Positions 17,405-25,158 of a DNA stretch of 64,000 nucleotides are shown here, in pieces (the first letter of the stretch is position 1; each line of letters starts with the position of its first letter). The notes beneath the pieces are model-generated. The model was not told the origin of the DNA and made no database searches. It was given only the letters and a program-made list of their open reading frames with translations. The translations under genes were made by a program, and so were the position numbers. The stretch comes from JBAZUK01 sp041661445 (GTDB lineage Bacteria > Chlamydiota > Chlamydiia > Chlamydiales > SM23-39): the NCBI GenBank assembly GCA_041661445.1, contig JBAZUK010000003.1:62001-126000 (forward strand). Direction: 5' to 3'.

Positions 17405-18385
17405 ATGAAAGTCTGCGAAAAATGTAAATCCACATATGATATAGGAAATAGATGCATCTCTTGTGGGGGTAAACTTTCTATCCCTAAAAAAACAGATGCA
17501 TATTTAAAAAAATTTCTTGAAATAGACGATAAAATTTTAAAAAGATTTAAAGAGATACAAAAAGCAACGATTAAAGAAGCTAAGCTATCCTCTAAGCCGA
17601 AAACGAAAATAAAAGTTTTAGGTATTTCAGGTTCCGCCCGTGATGAATTTGACATGGCTGCAGAAAACAGCAACTCGGAATTTCTTTTGATAGAATGTCT
17701 GAAAGAATTAAAAAAGCTTGGCGCTGAAACAGAATTAATTCCTTTGCGAAAATATGACATAAAACCTTGCAAAGCCTGTTATTCGACTACAAACACACAT
17801 TGCCACTTTTTCTGTTCTTGCTATCCAAAAGGCACGCCGACCGGTGATGATATGAGCAATATTCTCTATCAAAAAGTTCTGGATGCTGACATTTTAATTT
17901 TTGCGACTCCTGTTAATAACTTTAAGATTTCTTCTTATATGGCTCTTTTTATTGATCGTTGTATCAGCTTGGATGGAAGTTTGCCTCCTGCAGACCCAAA
18001 AGCTGTAAAAAATAAGGAATTGAATATTAAACACACCAAATTTATTGAACTTACAGCTGATGAAAAGGTTCCGGGAAGTGGATTTTTAAGAAGATTTATC
18101 GGAAAAGTTGCCGGAATTATCACAACTGGACATGAAGAAGGAACCTCGATGGCCATCTCTTCTCTTTTTATGACGTTAAATCATTATGGGATGATTTTCC
18201 CACCCTGGGCAACTATGTATGCTATGTCTTCTGTCGTATACCCCACTTATAAAGATAAAAAATTTGTTACAAGCTCAGTTTTTATTGAAGATGCTAAAAA
18301 AATTGCTCAAAACAGCATGAAGGCTCATAAATTAATAAAAAAATTCAATAAATTTGATTGGAAGTACGACTACTCTTCAAACTAG
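17405..18385 (+). CDS. NADPH-dependent FMN reductase-type flavoprotein with N-terminal zinc-ribbon-like motif
   Basis: 326 aa. The first 30 residues hold two CxxC pairs (CEKCKSTYDIGNRCISCGG), a rubredoxin/zinc-ribbon-like knuckle. From about residue 75 there is a flavodoxin-like fold of the NADPH-dependent FMN reductase / iron-sulfur flavoprotein group: KVLGISGSARDEF, the cysteine cluster PCKACYSTTNTHCHFFCSC, then DADILIFATPVNNFKISSYM and GKVAGIITTGHEEGT. It probably binds FMN, and the cysteines may carry an Fe-S cluster as in archaeal Isf proteins, giving an electron-transfer or oxygen/peroxide-scavenging role. Together with the DUF2769 gene it forms a two-gene redox cassette unlike the rest of the window. 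Confidence 0.8.
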   Translation: MKVCEKCKSTYDIGNRCISCGGKLSIPKKTDAYLKKFLEIDDKILKRFKEIQKATIKEAKLSSKPKTKIKVLGISGSARDEFDMAAENSNSEFLLIECLKELKKLGAETELIPLRKYDIKPCKACYSTTNTHCHFFCSCYPKGTPTGDDMSNILYQKVLDADILIFATPVNNFKISSYMALFIDRCISLDGSLPPADPKAVKNKELNIKHTKFIELTADEKVPGSGFLRRFIGKVAGIITTGHEEGTSMAISSLFMTLNHYGMIFPPWATMYAMSSVVYPTYKDKKFVTSSVFIEDAKKIAQNSMKAHKLIKKFNKFDWKYDYSSN

Positions 18386-18403
18386 TATTTTGTCGCATAA
18401 ATT

Positions 18404-19498
18404 TTATTTTTTTGGAATTACAATAATAGCATCAGATACTCTACGTATAACTTTTTGCCCTTCTCCTTCATCTTCATCTCCATGAGGAGAATTTTTTATT
18501 TCCCCATCAAAAACTATTGTTGAACTTCCCCCTCCATCTAAGTTGAGTGCATTGGTACAACTTAAAGAAATCATAAAATCTGATAGTTCATCCATAGACA
18601 TTCCATCAAATATTCCTGTTTTATCTACAACAACAAAAATCCAATTCCCATTAGGTAAAATACCTATTGCAGTTCTAGCATGCCTATTAGTTAAAAATGT
18701 TGGAATAGTTAATTCTGGAGAAAAGTCTAAAATTTTTGTGCTATTTTTAATCAAAATTGGTGTGCCTCCAACAATATAATCGCATTTTCCCCATTCTTCA
18801 GAAATTGTTAAATTCGTTTGTGACATAATGTTAAAATCAAATGAAATTGATGAACCTTTTTGAAAAAACCCAAATAAAGGATGCTCTTTTTGAATAGATA
18901 AAACCCATCCATCCGCTGGAATAAGTGAACTACCTTGACCTCTTTTGATATCTGTAATTATATGATTTTGGATAATTAATTCCTCTCCATCTGAAGTAGT
19001 TAAAGTTGACTTATTAAAAAGAGAATTAAAAAGAATAATCTCACCAGTTTTTCTTTGACGATTTAATCCATCAACTGAAAGCTCTTTATTTAAATCAATC
19101 GTAACAAGCAATCTATCGAAAATGGGCTTGTTATGAATATTCCATCCAATACAACCTCTTGGCTTAAATGGAAGAGCAACCCAATCATGAATTTTTAAAG
19201 CACCACAAGCTTTACCATCAAGGGTTGACCCTATAGTAAAAAAACCCCCGTTAATAGCTGCTATTGCTTTGTGTCTGTTACTTAATGAAAGTACAGACTC
19301 TCTTCCGATTCCATTATCTAGAGCTTTAACCGCTTTTATTTCATATAAATCAGGATCAATCTCAATTATATGAATATATTGTTTATATAAATAAAAAGAA
19401 TTTGTAATAGTTCTATATTTAATTCCATCACTTGAAAAAACAAGAGGAATATAACATAAAAAAAATACTATAAATAATTTGATCTTTTGCAACATCAT
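18404..19498 (-). CDS. Secreted phosphodiester glycosidase-family (NAGPA/DUF2233) protein
   Basis: 364 aa with a signal peptide (KLFIVFFLCYIPLVFSS). The family motifs are clear: AAINGGFFTIGSTLDGKACG near residue 80, GWVLSIQ, HARTAIGILPNGNWIFVVVD, and the C-terminal LNLDGGGSSTIVFDG. This domain (PF09992) cleaves or binds sugar-1-phosphodiester bonds; the founding member uncovers mannose-6-phosphate tags in lysosomal enzymes, and bacterial members are often secreted or envelope enzymes. Here it would act outside the cytoplasm, perhaps on a host or envelope glycan. It has no obvious operon partner; the preceding gene converges 18 bases away. Confidence 0.88.
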   Translation of the reverse strand: MMLQKIKLFIVFFLCYIPLVFSSDGIKYRTITNSFYLYKQYIHIIEIDPDLYEIKAVKALDNGIGRESVLSLSNRHKAIAAINGGFFTIGSTLDGKACGALKIHDWVALPFKPRGCIGWNIHNKPIFDRLLVTIDLNKELSVDGLNRQRKTGEIILFNSLFNKSTLTTSDGEELIIQNHIITDIKRGQGSSLIPADGWVLSIQKEHPLFGFFQKGSSISFDFNIMSQTNLTISEEWGKCDYIVGGTPILIKNSTKILDFSPELTIPTFLTNRHARTAIGILPNGNWIFVVVDKTGIFDGMSMDELSDFMISLSCTNALNLDGGGSSTIVFDGEIKNSPHGDEDEGEGQKVIRRVSDAIIVIPKK

Positions 19499-19679
19499 GT
19501 GAATAATTTGAAAAATTAATTAAGTCGAAACTATTTTACATCCAGAATGTAATTTTTTTTAAATGTTTTTCTTAATTTTTCTCTATAACCGTGCCAAGAG
19601 TATTCCAAACAGGCATTTAGAAATTTATTTTTGATAATGTATTTTAAGATGATAAATTAGGAGCTGCCATAAGTTTTAA

Positions 19680-20675
19680 TTATTTAAATGGTTTAAGTTC
19701 ATCATTTGCAGAAATATACCATGAATCGTTTGCTATTGGAAAACACATAATTTTATTTTTTGAGCTAAAATTCAGTTTTTTCATGTCTAATGCCCGTAGA
19801 TTCATATTATCATTAGCCGTTACATAATAGATTAAATTTATATGGTCACGAATTATTTGATATTGAGTAGAAGCTCCTGGCAGTTCTTCATTAATCATAG
19901 TAACTCTATTTAAAATATGAAGAGCATTCATTATTGCTTGCCGATCATTATTGGATTTTTGGACAAAATGATTTAGCAAATATATTAAAGCAAATCGACT
20001 GGTAGAAGACATATCTCCTGGTATGGTTATGTTTTTTTCATTAAGACTATTAATATTTTGAAATTTTTTTAAATTTTTAATTTGTTCAGGGTAAGGTGGA
20101 GAATTTGTTAAAACTGAAACAGCATTTTCATAAATTTGAATTCTTCCATTAACAAATTCGATAACAATACTTTTTTTATTACAATCATGAATTGCTAAAT
20201 GAATTGGCAAAATTGTTTCTGGCGCTTCAATACCTGCTTTGCCTAAAACTACAATGTCTTTTAGACCATTTATTACTTCTTCTACATTTGCAAAACATCC
20301 TAAAATCAAAGATGGTAAATCAACAATAGTTATTGCTTTTTCTTTTGGTAAATTAAAGGTTTTTGGATATGTTGATTCATCAAGCCAAAGTGTAGAAACA
20401 GAAAGACCCTTTTCATTAAGACCATCAGTTAGTTCAAGCGAATGTAAAACGTTAGTGCCAACAAATCCATATTTTGAAATCCATTTCATATAGTGATCAT
20501 CAGGACTTAAAGAAGAAATAAACTGTTTTTCTCTAGGAATTACTACTACTTCAGCATTAATTTTAATATCGTAATCCATGGTACGAGCAGAGATTACTGA
20601 ACTACCTGAATTATTTAATAAAAAATCTGAACAACCTCTAATTGAAAAAAATTGTCTCTTTTTTTTATTTAACAT
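19680..20675 (-). CDS. Second Ntn amidohydrolase of the choloylglycine hydrolase family, no signal peptide
   Basis: 331 aa, a paralogue of the secreted amidase at 14.9-16.0 kb. The nucleophile motif is RGCSDFLLNNSGSSVISART with Cys at residue 15, followed by MDYD, ELTDGLNEKGLSVSTLWLDE, a VLTNSPPYPEQIKN stretch and DMSSTSRFALIYLL. Unlike its paralogue it has no export signal; 14 mostly basic residues precede the cysteine, and there is no start codon next to it. Activity would therefore need removal of a short propeptide. It lies in a region of decayed and transferred genes. The substrate is unknown. Confidence 0.83.
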   Translation of the reverse strand: MLNKKKRQFFSIRGCSDFLLNNSGSSVISARTMDYDIKINAEVVVIPREKQFISSLSPDDHYMKWISKYGFVGTNVLHSLELTDGLNEKGLSVSTLWLDESTYPKTFNLPKEKAITIVDLPSLILGCFANVEEVINGLKDIVVLGKAGIEAPETILPIHLAIHDCNKKSIVIEFVNGRIQIYENAVSVLTNSPPYPEQIKNLKKFQNINSLNEKNITIPGDMSSTSRFALIYLLNHFVQKSNNDRQAIMNALHILNRVTMINEELPGASTQYQIIRDHINLIYYVTANDNMNLRALDMKKLNFSSKNKIMCFPIANDSWYISANDELKPFK

Positions 20676-20718
20676 CCTAAAACCCTCTAAGTAACTTTTT
20701 CTAAAAAATTATTTATAT

Positions 20719-21152
20719 TCATTTTAAAACCTTTATCATAAAAAGACATGGATTATTTTCATCCCATAGTGTCTTAAATTCTTCTAAAGGATAAAATCCC
20801 ATTGATAGATAAAAGGCTCTAGTTTTAGCATAATTTTCATCATCAGCTGATGGAGAAAGAGTTTTAACAGTCAAAAACTTGAATCTATTTTTTTTAAATA
20901 CTCTTCAGCTTTTTGCAATAGCCTTTTTCCAACACCTTTGCGATGAAAATCTTTTTTTATTCCCATGACACAAATTTCTGAAGTATAAGAATTATGAATT
21001 TTTAAAGATAAAAACCCAATAATTTTTTCATCTGAACAGGCCACAAAAGTTGAAAGCTTCTCAACTTCTAGGATATAATTTTGTATAGATTTTTCAATAC
21101 CAAACCATTCAGGGAGTGAGTGTAATATTTCATTGCATACAGTACCTAGCAA
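20719..21152 (-). pseudogene. Decayed GNAT acetyltransferase gene
   Basis: Positions 21152-20871 read as an acetyltransferase core (IIGFLSLKIHNSYTSEICVM, then DFHRKGVGKRLLQKAEEYLK) and stop just after SSF. Shifting one frame at the TTTTT run near 20880 gives KFLTVKTLSPSADDENYAKT, RAFYLSMGFYPLEEFKTLWD and ENNPCLFMIKVLK with a stop at 20719-20721. That is the expected C-terminus of this GNAT subfamily, so the gene carries a frameshift. The 5' end also looks eroded: only a TTG start is available and roughly the first 20 residues of the family are missing, with an in-frame stop close upstream. It is non-functional unless the frameshift is a sequencing error. Confidence 0.82.
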
Positions 21153-21374
21153 AGAGTAAATTAATGAAAGAATTCAGTTCAGTGCAAGTCAGCTCGTAAA
21201 TTAAACTTTGTTTTCTTAGGTCTCTTGAATTGCAAACCAGCAATTTTCACTTAGTGATATCAAGAAAATTCATATTCTTCCTTGTTTTAGTAATAATTTT
21301 TTTAATTTGAAATTACAACAAAATTTCTTGCGACATTATTTTTACAGGATTAGATTCTTTTTTTTAAAAATGAG

Positions 21375-23141
21375 ATGTATATGAAAAACTATAGACTTTT
21401 AGCAATAATTGTTCTTCTTTTTATGATTCCACAAACTTGTATTTATTCAACTCCGACAATACCAAAATATTTAAATAAAGGTTGTCAAAAACGAATAAAT
21501 AAAAATTGGTTAAGTAGTCATGTATATAACAAATTAGTTTCAGTTATTGATCAATTTGAAGAGATTTCATCTGATGAACACTATGCTGAAGAAATGAATG
21601 AAGAACAACTTGAATCATTTACCAATCTTGTAGTTGGTCTTGCAATATTGGGTTCTTCAAAAGCCGATCCTGTTAAAAATGCCATACTATTGAACGATAT
21701 CGAAAAATTATACAGTGATGAAGAAGATATATTGAGCTGTAACTTCAATTTTCAAAACTATTATCCTGGTGAAAATAGAAATTTTATTTTTGCAGAAAAA
21801 GATCTTTCTTATGAAATTGTTCAATGCACTAATATTTTCAAAAAAACAGGTAGAGGAATTAAAAAAGGAGTTAAAGCAACTGGTAGAGGGATTAGAAAAG
21901 GTGGCGAAGCTGTAGCACATGCTGGAAAAAAAACAGGGCAATTTATTGTAGAGCATAAAGAGCAAGTTCTTGCAGGTGTGGGAATAATTGCTGGAATAGC
22001 TGTAGGAACAATGGTGGTATGTAAAATAGTGGAAGAAAATAGCGCTCCTCCTATTACAGTCTCAGCCAACAATAATCCTAATCCAATTATAAGCAATCAG
22101 TCAGCTAATAATTCTACATCTTCTCAAGAAATCGAGAAAAATAATCCTTCATCACTTTTTTCTAATATTGAGTGGCAAGATCCCATCCCTGATAACAAAT
22201 TACCGCCAGCAGTTCAAAATCAAATCTCCTTCCTTAAAAATTCGATAGATCAACAATTATTAAACAATGAAATCTATTCTGGTAATCCTCAAGATTCTAA
22301 ATCTGTAGAGCAGAACAAAGAGTTTTCTCAAAACATAAGTTCTGAAATCGCTCATACTATTTTAGATATAGCAGCTACTACTGGTTTAGAAATTAAAGAA
22401 GTGACTTCCTTAGTGACACATAATATTTTAGGAGGGGCAGAAGAGGGTATAAACTTGCTAAATCTATTAGGTGAAGAATTCCAAAAAGAAATTTCTGATG
22501 TAAGTAAACTAATATCTCCACTAATAAATCAAGATCTTAATCTTGGAACCGATTCGAAAAACAATCTGAACTTGAAAGATGCATTTGCAAAAGCCCATGA
22601 AAAAGTCGATGAGTTTTTTTCTACAGATCTATCCGATTATTATAACATGGGAGCTCCAGAAGAATTTGCCATAGGTTACATTCCATTTTTTCCAGCAGCT
22701 GAAGGAGCTGCTATCGCTAGACAAGCATTAACAACTTTTAAGACTATTGAACAGGAAGCTGCTCTTGCTGAAGAATTATCTTTATCAGCTAAAGAAATCG
22801 CTAGAATAGAAAGTCAAATTACTGACAATACAATCAATAGCATTGCCAAAGAAAACTTTATAAAAAATGAAAATAACTTACTAAAAATTAGTTGCCCAGA
22901 AAAAAATAATATTGTTGATGAAGTAGCAATACAATTGAAACAATGGCTACAAGAAGATTATACTGTAATAACTAATAAAGCTGGAGATAAGGTTTTTCTT
23001 TCAAAAGATGGATTAAGAAAAATAAGATATGATTTTGAAAATCCACATGGAGATATTCCTCATATGCATATTCAAGAAAAAATAAACGGAAAATGGGTAG
23101 ATGCAAGTGATTCACATAGAATTTATCCAAAGAATAGTTAA
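21375..23141 (+). CDS. Large exported protein with a C-terminal toxin-like module
   Basis: 588 aa. A signal peptide covers about residues 1-25. A basic, glycine-rich segment with a near-repeat (TGRGIKKGVKA / TGRGIRKGGEA, about 155-180) precedes a glycine-rich hydrophobic helix (about 198-219). Then comes a long low-complexity and helical region, and a compact C-terminal module from about residue 515 (QLKQWLQEDYTVITN ... LSKDGLRKIRYDF ... PHMHIQEKINGKW ... IYP). The same C-terminal module recurs alone at 23499-23708. A variable C-terminal tip on an exported carrier, followed by a small gene, is the layout of polymorphic toxins. The His-x-His motif could be catalytic. The toxin role is inferred; I do not recognise the family. 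ATGs at 21375 and 21381 are both possible. Confidence 0.65.
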   Translation: MYMKNYRLLAIIVLLFMIPQTCIYSTPTIPKYLNKGCQKRINKNWLSSHVYNKLVSVIDQFEEISSDEHYAEEMNEEQLESFTNLVVGLAILGSSKADPVKNAILLNDIEKLYSDEEDILSCNFNFQNYYPGENRNFIFAEKDLSYEIVQCTNIFKKTGRGIKKGVKATGRGIRKGGEAVAHAGKKTGQFIVEHKEQVLAGVGIIAGIAVGTMVVCKIVEENSAPPITVSANNNPNPIISNQSANNSTSSQEIEKNNPSSLFSNIEWQDPIPDNKLPPAVQNQISFLKNSIDQQLLNNEIYSGNPQDSKSVEQNKEFSQNISSEIAHTILDIAATTGLEIKEVTSLVTHNILGGAEEGINLLNLLGEEFQKEISDVSKLISPLINQDLNLGTDSKNNLNLKDAFAKAHEKVDEFFSTDLSDYYNMGAPEEFAIGYIPFFPAAEGAAIARQALTTFKTIEQEAALAEELSLSAKEIARIESQITDNTINSIAKENFIKNENNLLKISCPEKNNIVDEVAIQLKQWLQEDYTVITNKAGDKVFLSKDGLRKIRYDFENPHGDIPHMHIQEKINGKWVDASDSHRIYPKNS

Positions 23142-23164
23142 TTTAAATAAAATGGAGAATTAAA

Positions 23165-23410
23165 ATGAAAATTTTAAATTTAGAAGAAAAAAAAATATTA
23201 GATTCCGTAGATCTTTTTTTTACTAAAGAAGAAGCGCTTCAATTAATATCTTATTTAAATGATCTTGTTAAAAATCCATCCCACCAACATTCCCATTTAG
23301 AAAGTGATGATTATAGTAATGAAATAACAGTTTGGTTGTATGATAAAGAAAATTTTGATGATTTACCTTCTAAAGTAAAAAAAATGCTCGAAGACAATAT
23401 ATGGGAGTAA
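23165..23410 (+). CDS. Putative immunity protein for the upstream toxin-like module
   Basis: 81 aa, small and acidic, 23 bases after the toxin-like gene, with GGAG before the ATG. The sequence has FFTKEEALQLISYLNDLVKN, a His-rich stretch HQHSHLESDDYSNEITVWLY, and a short helical end. It is clearly related to the small ORF at 23720-23956 (shared pattern F/Y-x-TK-[ED]-EA ... L ... H-x-H ... S-x-E-[IV]-T-[VI]-x-[IL]-YD). Both follow a copy of the toxin-like module, so the pairing module plus small protein is repeated. The immunity role is inferred from this repeated context only. Confidence 0.6.
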   Translation: MKILNLEEKKILDSVDLFFTKEEALQLISYLNDLVKNPSHQHSHLESDDYSNEITVWLYDKENFDDLPSKVKKMLEDNIWE

Positions 23411-23495
23411 TTTAAAAATTTTATAAAATCATTAGATGACAAAAATGACAAATCTCTAAATTTTATTACAATTTTTTTAACAGAAAAAGCCAACA

Positions 23496-23708
23496 CAATT
23501 GAAACAATGGTTGAAAGAAGATTATAGAATAATTACCAATGAAGCTGGTGATAAAGCCTTCCTTTCAAAAGACGGACTAAGACGGGTAAGATTTGATTTT
23601 AATGATGCTGTACCACATAAAAATATACATGCTCATATAGAAATTAAAGTAAATAATAAGTGGATAAAATCAGGACCTATTTATCCTATAGACATACCTC
23701 ATGAATAA
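23496..23708 (+). pseudogene. Orphan C-terminal toxin-like module (no signal, no carrier)
   Basis: Reads QLKQWLKEDYRIITNEAGDK, AFLSKDGLRRVRFDFNDAVP and HKNIHAHIEIKVNNKW, then IYPIDIPHE. It matches residues 520 to the end of the 588-aa protein nearly residue for residue. It lacks a carrier, a signal peptide, an ATG and a ribosome-binding site (first usable codon TTG at 23499; an in-frame TAA lies five codons before the first matching residue). It therefore looks like a displaced or silent tip rather than an expressed gene, as in orphan CdiA-CT cassettes. The reading frame is intact, which argues for recent origin or selection. Confidence 0.7.
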
Positions 23709-23719
23709 AGGAAATAATT

Positions 23720-23956
23720 ATGCATTTATTAAACAAAAAAACTAACACCAAGTTAGACAAAATTGTTATATATCTTACAAAAGATGAAGCTAATGAATTA
23801 TCTTCAAGTTTATTGGAAATTTTGAAAGACATTTCAAGACATGAACATATTTCTAATGAAGATTTATCAAAAGAAGTAACAATTTGCATCTATGATGAAA
23901 ATAACATTTCTAGTTTTGATAAAAGATCACAAATCCTTATTAAAGAAGATAGATAA
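23720..23956 (+). CDS. Putative second immunity protein, paralogue of the 23165-23410 product
   Basis: 78 aa, beginning 11 bases after the orphan module, with AAGGAA as ribosome-binding site. Its pattern VIYLTKDEANELSSSLLEIL, DISRHEHISNEDLSKEVTIC and IYDEN parallels the first small protein but differs at many positions, as expected if each protein is specific to its own module. Unlike the orphan module it has a good ATG and ribosome-binding site, so it could be expressed on its own and protect against a toxin tip the cell no longer makes. The function is inferred from context. Confidence 0.6.
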   Translation: MHLLNKKTNTKLDKIVIYLTKDEANELSSSLLEILKDISRHEHISNEDLSKEVTICIYDENNISSFDKRSQILIKEDR

Positions 23957-24312
23957 AATTGCAAAACTGGTATTAGAATTAAAGAAACAACTTTTTTAGT
24001 GAAACATAGAATTTCATCCCATCTAGCCGAATTTACTCTTTTTTGGATATCGTTGATATCCCTTTAATCTGATTTTGACACGAAATCGTATTTTACCATT
24101 ATTATAGATTCGCTTTTCAATTACTGCCATAAAACATCTACTAAATAAATAATAAAATAAAAAGTGTAAATAAACTATTTTAAATATACAGGTGATTTTT
24201 TTTCACTTGTCAGAATAACTATTTTCATTGATAGATTAATATATTAAATCTACTAGAATATGTAACTTTGGGACAAAATGGGACAGTATGTTAACCTATA
24301 ACAACACAAATT
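23957..24312. other. Intergenic region after the toxin array
   Basis: About 355 AT-rich bases. It contains the palindrome GGATATC-GTT-GATATCC (24045-24061), possibly a small operator or remnant, and the left GGGACA repeat near the right end. I find no gene. Confidence 0.45.
24270..24285. repeat. Left arm of inverted GGGACA repeat pair
   Basis: GGGACAAAATGGGACA, itself a tandem of GGGACA units. It is the reverse complement, with one extra A, of the sequence at 25075-25091. The pair flanks a single ORF and lies close to tRNA-Tyr. Confidence 0.7.
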
Positions 24313-25005
24313 ATGGATTTGTTTAAAATGTTATTAGGTCCTTTTATATTAGAATTTATTAAAACAATAACCACGCCCTACATTGTAATCTGCATCACAA
24401 TAATTTTATTAACTAAACGGTTTAGCCAAGAAATAAAACTCCTGTTTCCTAGACTTATCGAATTACATATAGAATGGAAAAATAAAAAGATAAAAATTAA
24501 ATTTGCAGATACAATTATTAAATCCGATTTGCCCTCTGAGGAAAAAATTAAATTACTAGATATTTTCTACCATGAAGATCTGCAATTTTTGGCCAACAGA
24601 ACATCTAAAATTGAAAATATTACAGGAAATGGTGAACTATATGATGCAATTCAATTTATAAATGAAAACTTAAATATTAATCGCGGAATCTTTACTGCTA
24701 ATACAAGCGGTAAATATCTTATCACATGGAATATTCCAATAGAAAATATTTCTAATCAATCCACTGGACATTTATTTCTAGAAACATCTAATCAAAAAAT
24801 TCTATCAACTTCCATTAATCCTTCACAAAACAAAGATAAATCAAATAAATATATTTTTACAGGTTCTCATATTGTGGAAATGGATACAGGGGACACAGCT
24901 AAAATAATAATTCAAATTGGAACTCAAAATGACCCTAAAACAATTTCATTATCCGAATCAGAAAGTAGCTTCTTTGGCGGTTTTTTTATTGGAAAAACTT
25001 TTTAA
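24313..25005 (+). CDS. Membrane-anchored protein of unknown function inside inverted repeats
   Basis: 230 aa, not recognised. One N-terminal transmembrane helix (about residues 20-36, TPYIVICITIILLTKRF) is followed by a basic helical stretch and a soluble beta-rich domain (about 115-220: FTANTSGKYLITWNIPIENI, then HLFLETSNQK and GSHIVEMDTGDTAKIIIQIG). The beta part looks like a jelly-roll or C1q/TNF-like strand pattern, but I cannot name a family. The gene is alone between the inverted GGGACA repeats, beside a tRNA pair and the toxin array, which suggests a mobile or accessory cargo gene. The function is unknown. Confidence 0.6.
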   Translation: MDLFKMLLGPFILEFIKTITTPYIVICITIILLTKRFSQEIKLLFPRLIELHIEWKNKKIKIKFADTIIKSDLPSEEKIKLLDIFYHEDLQFLANRTSKIENITGNGELYDAIQFINENLNINRGIFTANTSGKYLITWNIPIENISNQSTGHLFLETSNQKILSTSINPSQNKDKSNKYIFTGSHIVEMDTGDTAKIIIQIGTQNDPKTISLSESESSFFGGFFIGKTF

Positions 25006-25074
25006 ACCTTACGACAAATTAAAAAAACAATCGTTAAATTTAATCGTATTTCTTAGCCATTTTTAGTTAATTAG

Positions 25075-25091
25075 TGTCCCATTTTTGTCCC
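25075..25091. repeat. Right arm of inverted GGGACA repeat pair
   Basis: TGTCCCATTTTTGTCCC, reverse complement of the left arm at 24270-24285 apart from one extra T in the spacer. A further CCCATTTTG follows. It ends 68 bases from the 3' end of tRNA-Tyr. Confidence 0.7.
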
Positions 25092-25158
25092 ATTTTGTTT
25101 TTTAAATAAGATTGACGCTTGAAGTTTTTCTATCGGATGTCAATGATTATTAAAGATT

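Noticed and set aside
17350..17772. Minus-strand 140-codon open frame
   Set aside because: Antisense to the flavoprotein gene, which has strong family motifs.
20860..20895. Programmed -1 frameshift in the GNAT gene
   Set aside because: The site does not form a slippery heptamer in the zero frame and the 5' end is also eroded, so decay is the simpler reading.
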